This document shows, one piece after another, positions 8,131 through 15,995 of a stretch of 46,247 nucleotides of DNA. The notes under the pieces are model-generated. The model saw nothing but the letters and a program-made list of their open reading frames with translations. It searched no databases and was not told where the DNA came from. This stretch comes from Pseudomonadota bacterium (GTDB lineage: Bacteria; Pseudomonadota; Gammaproteobacteria; Pseudomonadales; Pseudomonadaceae), in contig JAEWGL010000027.1 in the NCBI GenBank assembly GCA_023388335.1, positions 1-46,247 of the forward strand, written 5' to 3'. Position numbers and translations under genes: made by a program. Position 1 is the stretch's first letter; each line of letters opens with the position of its first letter.

Positions 8131-8190
8131 AAGGTAGACGAGCGGTTTCTCACCTGGGCCTGCAAAGATGCGAGGGTTGCCGCCTCAGGC
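8131..8190 (+). pseudogene. scrap of a phage tyrosine-integrase gene
   Basis: Fifty-four bases (8131-8184) encode KVDERFLTWACKDARVAA. They match 46 of 54 positions of the segment at 28650-28703 inside the larger integrase fragment near the tRNA. The similarity is in frame and stops abruptly on both sides. It is therefore a leftover of a related integrase, evidence that a phage-like element once occupied or rearranged this region. Confidence 0.65.
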
Positions 8191-8309
8191 GCGCGTCGGA
8201 AGGCTGCCAATGCCCTTCCTGCTTATCAGGCAGGACTTCGGCTGGCCATTCGACGACGGTACTGGTGGGCACGCGTGGCATTTGCCAGCTGCTGCACCAT
8301 CAAGGCCCA

Positions 8310-9456
8310 TCAAGGAGATACTCGTGGATTGGGGGTCTTGTTTTCACTCAGCTTGCGCAGTTGAAACTTGACCACAGCCATGTTGCCCAGCGAGGCGAGC
8401 GCCTTGTTTTTCCAAGTGATTGGCGCAAGCGCCGGAGCGGTGTCCTTACCGTCTTGCCAGTCACGAGGCAAGCAAGGCTCGCCAGCGCAGTGCCAATCCC
8501 AACCATGTCTACGCCGCTCTTGATGACTTGATCTGCGATCAGTCGCCGGCGGATGCCGCCGGTCACCATTAACGGCATCTTCGCTACGGCTCGGATGTCA
8601 CGCGCAAACTCCAGGAAGTAGGCTTCCCTGGCCAATGTCCGACCATCCGGGCTTCTCCCTGCATCGCTGGTGCTTCGTAGCTGCCGCCGGAAAGTTCCAC
8701 CAAGTCGACATCGAACTCATTGAGCAAACGCACGACCTGCTTGGCGTCGTCAGCGCTGAAGCCACCACGCTGGAAGTCAGCCGAGTTAAGTTTGACTGCC
8801 ACGGCGAATTCGGGCGAAACGACCGCACACACAGCCTTGACGATCTCAAGCAGCAAGCGGGCGCGGTTTTGCAGAGAACCACCCCATTGATCTGTCCGTC
8901 GGTTGGTAAGCGGCGAGAGAAACTGGCTGAGCAAATAACCATGCGCAGCGTGAATCTGCACCCCTGTAAAGCCAGCCTGCTCACCCAACAACGCAGTATT
9001 TACGAAACGCCGGATGACATCGTCGATGACATCCGGCGTCATGGCGTGAGGCGTAGCGAAATGCCGGGACATCTTGCCCAGATCCAGTGGCACGGCCGAG
9101 GGGCCCCAGGTCATCTGCCCAAGATTGGCCTGCATCTGCCGACCAGGGTGATTGATCTGCAGCCAGAACTGCGCGCCCTTCGAACGCCCAACCTCTGCCC
9201 ATTGACGGAACTTCTCGATGTGCAGTTCATTTTCCAGGACCACGCCGCCAGGGCCGGTCATCGCGCGGTTATCGACCATGACGTTGCCGGTGATGATCAG
9301 GCCAGCGCCCCCTTGCGCCCACGCCTGATAAAGGCGCATCAGCCGAGATGATGGCGCATGGTTGGCGTCAGCCATGTTTTCTTCCATGGCAGCCTTGGCA
9401 ATGCGGTTTGCAACAGTAGAACCATTAGGCAGGGTCAGGGGGGTGAACACGTTCAT
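8310..9456 (-). pseudogene. NADH:flavin oxidoreductase (old yellow enzyme family), frameshifted
   Basis: From the ATG at 9456 (GAGG upstream) the frame reads as an FMN-dependent oxidoreductase: NVFTPLTLPNGSTVANRIAK at the N-terminus, QINHPGRQ, HAAHGYLLSQFLSPLTNRR. It breaks after MQGEAR near 8650. The homology continues one frame over (REAYFLEFARDIRAVAKMPL, then VTGGIRRR and VDMVGIGTAL). A second shift near 8460 moves it to the frame carrying PALAPITWKNKALASLGNM and the natural end at 8310. Two frame lesions make a functional enzyme unlikely, although a sequencing error at either site cannot be excluded. The full reading would be about 380 residues, normal for the family. Confidence 0.82.
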
Positions 9457-9485
9457 GGGAGCACCTCGATATGATCGTGCCCCAG

Positions 9486-9516
9486 ACAGTAGCTTTAAAG
9501 TTAACTTTAATGTCAA
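9486..9516 (-). promoter_or_regulatory. MerR-type promoter of the broken flavin oxidoreductase gene
   Basis: On the minus strand, TTGACA (9516-9511) and TACTGT (9491-9486) are separated by 19 bp. The spacer holds a perfect 16-bp palindrome, TTAAAGTTAACTTTAA (9495-9510). An overlong spacer filled by a dyad is the hallmark of promoters activated by MerR-family regulators. No MerR gene lies beside it; the TetR fragment upstream is another candidate binder. The promoter is intact although the gene it drives is broken. Confidence 0.7.
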
Positions 9517-9599
9517 CACCCTGATTACAGCTTGCTGCGATAGTGTGGATCTGGCCTGTCACCCACCGGTCATCGCCGATAAGCTTGGAGGTGAATAGC

Positions 9600-10009
9600 C
9601 TAATCACGCACCAGACCGTCGAGCAAGGTCGTCAAAGCGTCCTCGATGGCATGATCGCCGACCTTTGCCGGCAGCAACCGGCTATCGATCGAAAGCATGG
9701 TCAATCCATGCAGGTGTGCCCAACTCGCAGTGGCCTGCCCCAAGGCGGGACGAGCGCGGATCGTCCCCTGCTCCTGCCCCCGCTCCAGCACCTCGATTAC
9801 CAGATGGAAGGGTGCCTGGGCACGGGGATCCTGATGGATTTCCGATGGCTCTCCCGCTTGCGTCGAGAACATCAATCGATACAGGTCTGGGTTATCCGCA
9901 CCGAACGCCAGGTAGGCATAAGCCAGTGCCTGCAAACGCTCGGGAGCTGACACTCTGGATTGCACTGCGGCTTGCATCGCCTCGCACAACCGCTCGAAGC
10001 CGCAGTTGG
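9600..10009 (-). pseudogene. TetR/AcrR-family regulator, N-terminal DNA-binding part lost
   Basis: The frame from about codon NCGFERLCEAM onward is a TetR ligand-binding domain of the WHG type, with APERLQALAYAYLAFGADNP and YRLMFS as characteristic segments. The helix-turn-helix region that should precede it is missing. At about 10010-10027 the sequence changes abruptly into an IS630-type transposase fragment on the opposite strand. The remaining open frame could be translated only from IS-derived starts and would lack DNA binding. It is probably the former regulator of the neighbouring flavin oxidoreductase. Confidence 0.75.
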
Positions 10010-10017
10010 AGAGACGG

Positions 10018-10197
10018 GCGCTGTATCGAGGCGTCTTCACCAACGTCACTGACCTGAAAGCCGCGATCCGCCAATTCATCACGGCCCACAACGAGCATTC
10101 GGCCAAGCCGTTCAAATGGAACAAGACGGCAGAGGCCATCATCAGCTCCGTACATATGGCAAAGCTGAGCGTGATGAAAGATAAGCTAATGAATTAA
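10018..10197 (+). mobile_element. IS630-family transposase C-terminal remnant
   Basis: The segment GVFTNVTDLKAAIRQFITAH followed by NEHSAKPFKWNKTAEAII is the conserved C-terminal end of IS630-type DDE transposases, and the frame ends at a natural stop, TAA at 10195. Only about 55 residues of the roughly 340 expected are present and the 5' part is gone, so the element is dead. It truncates the TetR gene on the other strand. I cannot identify terminal repeats with confidence. Confidence 0.78.
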
Positions 10198-10409
10198 GCG
10201 CTCGGGACACTAGTTCAATTCTCCGGAGTAACGCTTGCTGCGAAACGCTAATGCGGCCCAATCGGCGTCCGTTTCAAGCGGCCGCGTTCCTTTTGCATCC
10301 TTATACACTCTGCCTATGACGACGCACTTACATAACGCTCGCATGAATTTAGTACCCTTAAATTACCTGCAGAAACAATAACGAATTCTTGAGGGGTCAT
10401 GCATATGTA

Positions 10410-10443
10410 AGCGCCGCTGGATAATATCTTATCCAACGGCGCT
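10410..10443 (-). terminator. long hairpin downstream of the KGG stress-protein gene
   Basis: A 15-bp stem with a single mismatch and a TATC loop (AGCGCCGCTGGATAA against TTATCCAACGGCGCT) lies 31 bases past the stop of the gene at 10474. There is no T-run, so it may act as a 3'-end stabiliser or a factor-assisted terminator. Confidence 0.55.
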
Positions 10444-10473
10444 CAACACTAGAGAGGGTAAGTGCAGCGAAGC

Positions 10474-10647
10474 TTAGCTCCGTCCACCACCATGGCTATG
10501 CTGGCCGCCTTTCTTGCCGGCCTCCGACGCCTTCTCCCGATCATTTGCAAAGCTTCCACCTGAAGATTGGCCTCCTTTCTTGCCTGCTTCAGATGCTTTT
10601 TCACGATCATTTGAAAAGTTACCTGGATTTTTATTTCCCGTAGTCAT
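10474..10647 (-). CDS. KGG-repeat general stress protein (YciG/con-10-like)
   Basis: The 57-residue protein consists of two tandem copies of a roughly 20-residue motif, SNDREKASEAGKKGG and ANDREKASEAGKKGG, joined by a Ser/Gly linker and followed by a His/Gly tail. This KGG motif defines small hydrophilic stress-induced proteins (YciG in E. coli, con-10 in Neurospora); in enterobacteria such genes are RpoS-dependent. AGAGGA stands about 11 bases before the ATG. The GC content is lower than that of the surrounding genes. Its promoter should lie in the AT-rich 10648-10941 interval, which otherwise holds no gene. Confidence 0.88.
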   Translation of the reverse strand: MTTGNKNPGNFSNDREKASEAGKKGGQSSGGSFANDREKASEAGKKGGQHSHGGGRS

Positions 10648-10941
10648 GGCTTATTCCTCTTGACTTCATAAATGAGAAGATAAATTTCAGCGTACTGCTG
10701 TCCAGCACTTTTTATAGATAGGTTTTTACGTATCAGGTTCGATCATTTCCAGCCACTCTGACGAACGGTGCAATATCAATATGAATACAGCCAAGCCTCC
10801 AAGCGTTTAGCTCGCTAATAAAACCCCCACGAAATCTTAATAACATTTTCTAAGGTGCGGCCTTCTATTGCGCAAAAAAAGCCTGCATTAAACAACCTAA
10901 GCAACTGGGCTTGAACGATGAAACGCGCTCTGGTCGCCTTT

Positions 10942-11748
10942 TTACATCCCAGTTCTAAGCATGAGGTAGCAGGCTACTCCAATGCACACTGCGGAAAAGC
11001 TGAGCTGCATTGCTTTGGCGGGAATCCTTGGACAGAGCACTCTGCCCAATAGCATTCCGCTGACACTTGCGACGATAAACATATAGCCAGTCGCCGTAAT
11101 ATGCGCACCAGAGTGTACAGCGCCGGCCACCGCCGCGGCCGAAATAAGGGCAATAGCCAGGAGCGAGGTGGCCACGATGCCATGTATCCGGACCTCCGAG
11201 AATTGCTGAAACGCCGGTACGATCAAGAAGCCTCCGCCCACGCCGAGCATACCGGTGAGCAAGCCGGAGATCGAGCCGATGGCGGCCAGAGTGGTTGAGC
11301 ATTTGAGTGTCCAGCGCAGCCGACCAGTCTGGGGATCAAGCAAGCATTTTATGTTTTGCCTGGGCTGCTCTGCCTCGATATTTTTGGCCTTGTTCAAATA
11401 GACTTGGCCAATCATGCGCAGCGCCACAATGATCATTACCAAGCTGAACAGCGTGATGAGTACGGTGTTAGGCAGGAAATGGGCGAGATGCGTGCCTAAA
11501 GGCGCAAATACTGAACCCATAAGCGCCATCAAAAAGGCTGCACGATAACGGACCAGACCTTTTCTGAGACCATCGGCGGCTCCGACTGTGGCGGCGGCGC
11601 AGACGGCAAACAGCGCGACGGGGGTCGCTTCTGTCATCGACCAGCCGAGGCCGAGTACCAGCGCTGGGACGGCCAAGATTCCACCTCCGGCGCCCGTAAG
11701 GCCCAGAATAATACCGACGGTTATTCCAAACATCGCAGTCAATAGCAT
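10942..11748 (-). CDS. TauE/SafE-family exporter (probable sulfite or sulfonate exporter)
   Basis: The 268-residue, very hydrophobic protein has about eight membrane segments. It carries the duplicated Gly-rich motif of the TauE/SafE family: GLTGAGGGILAVPALVLG near the N-terminus and GMLGVGGGFLIVPA in the second half. Members move sulfite, sulfoacetate or organosulfur anions across the inner membrane. It starts 9 bp after the stop of the sulfide:quinone oxidoreductase fusion with GAGGAA upstream, so it is translationally close and probably removes the sulfite made by the dioxygenase in the same operon. The substrate is inferred from context. Confidence 0.9.
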   Translation of the reverse strand: MLLTAMFGITVGIILGLTGAGGGILAVPALVLGLGWSMTEATPVALFAVCAAATVGAADGLRKGLVRYRAAFLMALMGSVFAPLGTHLAHFLPNTVLITLFSLVMIIVALRMIGQVYLNKAKNIEAEQPRQNIKCLLDPQTGRLRWTLKCSTTLAAIGSISGLLTGMLGVGGGFLIVPAFQQFSEVRIHGIVATSLLAIALISAAAVAGAVHSGAHITATGYMFIVASVSGMLLGRVLCPRIPAKAMQLSFSAVCIGVACYLMLRTGM

Positions 11749-11757
11749 GCGCGTTCC

Positions 11758-13344
11758 TCAATCAGGCTTTGAGAGGCTGGTCAGCCACTCACGGCCTTTG
11801 AGCATGCCGTTCCAGTAAAACCAGGGTAAAAACTTGGCTTTGAGGAACCAAGCGGATTGCCGGGCGGCTGTCGGATCTAGCGGAAATGAAGGCAGCAACG
11901 TCCCACCATAGCCAAACTCTGCAAGCACCACTTTGCCTTTTTCAACCGTGAGTGGGCACGAGCCGTAGCCGTCGTAGCGCAGCGGCATAGGTTGCTGACG
12001 GCGCAACGCCAAGAGATTCTCAGCCACGACCACAATTTGCTTGCGGGCGGCGGCGGCGGTTTTAGCGTTGCTCGTGGAGCAAACATCACCAAGTCCAAAA
12101 ACATCCGGATAGCGCACGTGCTGGAGCGTCCCTGGGTCCACCTCGCACCACCCAGCAGCGTCTGCCAGGGGGCTGTTGCGAATGAACTCAGGCGCTACCT
12201 GTGGCGGCACCACATGGAGCATGTCGAAGCGCTTAGCCTGCCGAGTGAGCGTGCCCTGCTCATCCCGGGTTTCGAACCAAGCAGTCTTGCTCTGTCCATG
12301 GACTTTGACCAGATTCGAACCAAAGGCCAGCTGCGCCTGATACTTGTCGATGTACTTCATCAAGGGCGGGACAAAGGCGGCTACTCCGAACAGGACATTG
12401 CCGGCGAGATTGAACTCAACATCGATGTCCTGAAGGACACCTGATTTTTGCCAATGATCACAAGAGAGGTACAGTGCTTTTTGCGGTGCACCGGCACATT
12501 TGATCGGCATGGCAGGTTGAGAAAACAGTGCTTTGCCGTGGCGTAATCCTTGCACCAGCTGCCAGGTGTATGTGCAAAGATCATGGCGATAGTTGGACGT
12601 TACCCCATGTTTGCCCAACGTGTCCTCTACCCCTTCGATGTGCTCCCAGGCCAGCCGCAGCCCCGGGCATACAATGAGATGCTGATAGGCGACGCATTGA
12701 CCGGTGCTCAGCAACAGGCGTTTGCTGCCGGGCAGGACCTCGACCACCGAAGCCTTGATCCAAGTGGCACCGCGTGGGATCACCTGGAGCGTGGGCCTGA
12801 CGGTTTTACGCACGTCATACGCGCCACCACCGACCAGCGTCCAGGCCGGTTGGTAATAATGTTGGTCATTGGGTTCGATCAGCGTGATCCTCAGGTCGGG
12901 AGCTCGCTTGAGCAGGCTGGCCGTAACTCCGATGCCCGCTGATCCGGCGCCGATGACGAGAATGTCTGCGGTGATGTCGGCGAGACTAATAACAGCTTCG
13001 TTCCGATAGACCATTCCAGACGCCTTTTGATAGAGCTGAGCCGAGCGATTACCGGTTCGGCAAAAGGCCAAGACTGGCGCTGGCAAACTGTCCAGCAGAC
13101 GAACAAAACGTTGCACGTCAGCGTCAGTGATGGCGTTGGGCTGAATGGGTAGATAGGCAAACTCAAGGCCCAGGCGTTTGGCTTGGGCTTGAATGTTCGC
13201 GCTGGCAGGTTGATCCGCCGCATCTTCATGATCGGGGCGATTACAGATAATCGAGCGAAAACCTAGCGTGGCTGCTTCGTTTAGGTCTTCTGGGGCGAGT
13301 TGACCGGTTGTTGAAAAATCTTTGCTGTGGGAAGTAAGTTGCAT
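11758..13344 (-). CDS. fusion of a BLH-type phosphatase-like domain and type II sulfide:quinone oxidoreductase
   Basis: The product has 528 residues. The first ~115 form the DUF442/BLH phosphatase-like domain, with signature FCRTGNRSAQL at about residues 94-104. The rest is an FAD-dependent sulfide:quinone oxidoreductase: IGAGSAGIGVTASLLKRAP begins the FAD fold, PIKCAGAPQKALYLS carries one redox cysteine, and GLGDVCSTSNAKTAAAARKQ carries the second cysteine and the FAD-binding end, as in mitochondrial-type SQOR. It would oxidise H2S to a persulfide at the membrane, feeding electrons to quinone. The BLH domain is often encoded with persulfide dioxygenases, so the fusion fits the neighbouring gene. 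GAGGG precedes the ATG. Confidence 0.92.
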   Translation of the reverse strand: MQLTSHSKDFSTTGQLAPEDLNEAATLGFRSIICNRPDHEDAADQPASANIQAQAKRLGLEFAYLPIQPNAITDADVQRFVRLLDSLPAPVLAFCRTGNRSAQLYQKASGMVYRNEAVISLADITADILVIGAGSAGIGVTASLLKRAPDLRITLIEPNDQHYYQPAWTLVGGGAYDVRKTVRPTLQVIPRGATWIKASVVEVLPGSKRLLLSTGQCVAYQHLIVCPGLRLAWEHIEGVEDTLGKHGVTSNYRHDLCTYTWQLVQGLRHGKALFSQPAMPIKCAGAPQKALYLSCDHWQKSGVLQDIDVEFNLAGNVLFGVAAFVPPLMKYIDKYQAQLAFGSNLVKVHGQSKTAWFETRDEQGTLTRQAKRFDMLHVVPPQVAPEFIRNSPLADAAGWCEVDPGTLQHVRYPDVFGLGDVCSTSNAKTAAAARKQIVVVAENLLALRRQQPMPLRYDGYGSCPLTVEKGKVVLAEFGYGGTLLPSFPLDPTAARQSAWFLKAKFLPWFYWNGMLKGREWLTSLSKPD

Positions 13345-13402
13345 TTCAATTAAACCCTCAGTGAAGTTATCCAGGTTGCTCCGCGCGAATGCAATAAGCG
13401 GG

Positions 13403-14266
13403 TCAGAACATATTGAGAGGGATTTTCAGGTAACTGATGCCGTTGGCCTTCATCGCGGGTGCCTCACCGGCACGTATATTGATCTGCACTGACGGCAGCA
13501 GGCGCTTGGGCTGACCCAAGGCTTTGTCGCGTGTTGCGCGCAAGGCAATAAACGCAGCCTCGTCGAGGCTTTGCCCAACATGGATGTTGTGCGCGCGCTC
13601 TTCGCCCACCGTGGTCTGATAGCAGTAATAGTCGCGGCTGGGGGATTTGTAGTCGTGACACATGAACAAGCGAGTAGTGTCTGGTAGTTCGAACAGGCGC
13701 TCAATTGAACGGTACAGCTGACGAGCGTCGCCACCTGGAAAATCGCACCGGGCGGTGCCGCAGTCAGGCATGAACAGGGTGTCACCAACGAAAGCCGCAT
13801 CTTCGATCAGGTAACTTACGCATGCCGGCGTATGACCAGGGGTATGCAATACACGAACGGTCAAATCGCCAATGTGGAAAGTTTCGCCATCGGCGAACAG
13901 TCGATCGAACTGACTGCCATCTGCTCTGAACCCATCTTCGATATCGAACAGCCTGGCAAAGGTATCCTGCACGAGAGGGATGCGATCGCCAATGCCGATC
14001 TGTCCGCCCAGTTGCCCCTGCAGATAGTGGGCGGCCGAGAGATGGTCTGCATGCACGTGGGTTTCCAGGATCCACTCGAGCGTAAACCCGTTGGCCCGCA
14101 CCTGTTCGATCAGTCGGTCGGCCCCCGCATACGAGATGCGTGCGGCGGCGACATCATAGTCGAGCACTGGGTCGATTATCGCGCAGCAGCCGGTGGCTGG
14201 ATCGCTAAGCAGGTAGCTGTAGGTGCAGCTTTCGGCGTCGAAAACCGGTTCAAGATTAAATGGCAT
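13403..14266 (-). CDS. MBL-fold metallo-hydrolase, probable persulfide dioxygenase (ETHE1/Blh type)
   Basis: The 287-residue protein has the metallo-beta-lactamase metal motif THVHADH (about residues 70-76), the later VLHTPGHTP histidine and FVGDTLFMPDCGTARCDFPG with the bridging Asp. ETHE1-like persulfide dioxygenases use such a site with a single Fe(II) to turn glutathione persulfide into sulfite. It lies directly between the carrier gene (16 bp upstream) and the SQR fusion (58 bp downstream), the usual partner that makes its substrate. The GGAAAAG site fits the ATG at 14266. A glyoxalase II-type hydrolase is the alternative, less likely given the neighbours. Confidence 0.9.
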   Translation of the reverse strand: MPFNLEPVFDAESCTYSYLLSDPATGCCAIIDPVLDYDVAAARISYAGADRLIEQVRANGFTLEWILETHVHADHLSAAHYLQGQLGGQIGIGDRIPLVQDTFARLFDIEDGFRADGSQFDRLFADGETFHIGDLTVRVLHTPGHTPACVSYLIEDAAFVGDTLFMPDCGTARCDFPGGDARQLYRSIERLFELPDTTRLFMCHDYKSPSRDYYCYQTTVGEERAHNIHVGQSLDEAAFIALRATRDKALGQPKRLLPSVQINIRAGEAPAMKANGISYLKIPLNMF

Positions 14267-14282
14267 AGGTACTTTTCCATGA

Positions 14283-15719
14283 TCAAATAGTTTGAAACAC
14301 GCCTACGACGACGAACAGCAACAATGCAACCAGTCCGGCAGTCAAGCAGTACGGCAGTTGGGTTTTCATATGGTCCATATGATCGTTACGTGTGGCCATT
14401 GAAGTCACGATACCGGTGTCGCTGATAGGCGAAATGGTGTCGCCAAGAATCGAGCCTGAGATAGCTGCGCCAATAATCAGGTAGGGATCCGCTCCTGAAG
14501 CCGCAGCGATCTGAATGCCGATTGGAATCATGATGGAGAAGGTGCCCCAAGAGGTCCCGGTGGAAAGGGAAACCACCCCGGCAACGATGAAAACGAAGGC
14601 GGCGCACAGACTAACCGGCACATAGCCATTAATGTGTTCCGAGAGGTAGCCACCTACGTTCAGTTCACCGCACACATTGCCGATTAGAAAGGCAAGGGTC
14701 ATGACCACACCGAGCGGGACCATGGATTGGTAGCCAATCAGCAGTTCACGGAAATACTGATCCATGGTCAATACACGCTTCACCAAGATGTAATAAAGCG
14801 CCCCGACCACCTGACCCACCATCACCGCCCAGAGTACCGCAGTAGAGCCTGAGCCTTTACTGAGGGTACCTTCGCCTGTGATATAGAGGCCTACCGGTAC
14901 GCTAATGATCATTGCCAGCAACGGCAACAGTAAGTTTGAAGTGCAGGGGGCACGGCCTTGCTGCGCTGGGCCTTCGTCAAGTTCGGTCACCAGCGGTGTG
15001 GCACCCTCGCCCAATTCGATTCCCTGCCGTGCACGCGCATTGGCGCGGCGCATGGCGGGAAAGGAGAAACGAGTAAAAATACTCAGCACTACGAAGACAA
15101 GGGTGAGCCAAGCGAAGAAGTTGTAGACGATGGAATGAGCCAGAATGCTGAATGGTTCGCCGCTGATGAAGCCCTTGCCGACTTGCATCGCAATAACGCC
15201 CATCATCGCTGCGCCCCAGCCGTTAAACAGAACTGACGACCAAACACTCAGGCCGGTGTTCTGGATAACGTAGGCCATCTGCTCGCGGGACACACGATAT
15301 TTGCTCGACAGACCGCTTGTCACGGTACCAGCAGTGAGCAGTGCAAGATTGCTCTCGATGAAGATCAGTCCTGCGATAGCGGCCCCAAGGAGTTGTGAAC
15401 TGAATGGGCATTTAACAATTCGCGCTTTGACGGTCAGCAGCCTGACGAGGCCCTCCATGCCGCCTGTTATGCGAGCGAGATGGATGACCCCGCCGACCAT
15501 CAGACCGAAGAGAATGGTCTTTACCGCCCCTTCAGACTTGAACACATCCACTATCCCTTGCACCGAGCTGCCTAGGCCGATGCCGACCTGGAAATTCGAG
15601 AGCACCAGAAAGCCCGCCATCACGCCCGCGAGCAATGACAAGATAACTTGGCGAGTGAACACCGCCAGAAAAATAGTCACAGCCGGGGGCATGATTGTCC
15701 AAATACCGAAATCAAACAT
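14283..15719 (-). CDS. NhaC-type Na+/H+ antiporter family carrier
   Basis: The product has about 478 residues and roughly a dozen membrane segments, with the NhaC/ion-transporter-like motifs GLMVGGVIHLARITGG, FIESNLALLTAGTVTSGLS and STGTSWGTFSIMIPIG. I prefer the ATG at 15719; an in-frame GTG at 15731 has no better ribosome site. Most annotated members are called Na+/H+ antiporters, but several sit in amino-acid or organosulfur operons and exchange metabolites. Here it lies between the cysteine-cleaving enzymes (264 bp upstream) and the sulfide-oxidising genes (16 bp downstream). Uptake or exchange of a sulfur amino acid is a reasonable inference, not a demonstrated fact. Confidence 0.87.
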   Translation of the reverse strand: MFDFGIWTIMPPAVTIFLAVFTRQVILSLLAGVMAGFLVLSNFQVGIGLGSSVQGIVDVFKSEGAVKTILFGLMVGGVIHLARITGGMEGLVRLLTVKARIVKCPFSSQLLGAAIAGLIFIESNLALLTAGTVTSGLSSKYRVSREQMAYVIQNTGLSVWSSVLFNGWGAAMMGVIAMQVGKGFISGEPFSILAHSIVYNFFAWLTLVFVVLSIFTRFSFPAMRRANARARQGIELGEGATPLVTELDEGPAQQGRAPCTSNLLLPLLAMIISVPVGLYITGEGTLSKGSGSTAVLWAVMVGQVVGALYYILVKRVLTMDQYFRELLIGYQSMVPLGVVMTLAFLIGNVCGELNVGGYLSEHINGYVPVSLCAAFVFIVAGVVSLSTGTSWGTFSIMIPIGIQIAAASGADPYLIIGAAISGSILGDTISPISDTGIVTSMATRNDHMDHMKTQLPYCLTAGLVALLLFVVVGVFQTI

Positions 15720-15995
15720 CGCGCTTACCACTCGTTTTGGGTTGTTATTATTGGTTTTATCAGGGCTCTACTGTGAGGCGCCGCTAAACGCAGTCACGGC
15801 GATTGTTGCTTGTATTAACCGGCTCTACTTGGCTCCTTCGTAGCCAGCCCTTTCATCGATTGCAAATGAGTGCTCCCAAGGTTACGGCGCTCGTTTCGAA
15901 CATAATTATCTGCCGCACACCCGCTTATGAGGCAGTACCGGAGAGGGATTCGGAGGCTCTGGTGATTCAGGCATTTCTGTTTATCCGCCATGAGT

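Noticed and set aside
10201..10225. Second attachment-site copy resembling the tRNA-Pro 3' end
   Set aside because: Only a GGGACACTAGTTC-like resemblance; it does not align with the tRNA T-arm over a useful length.
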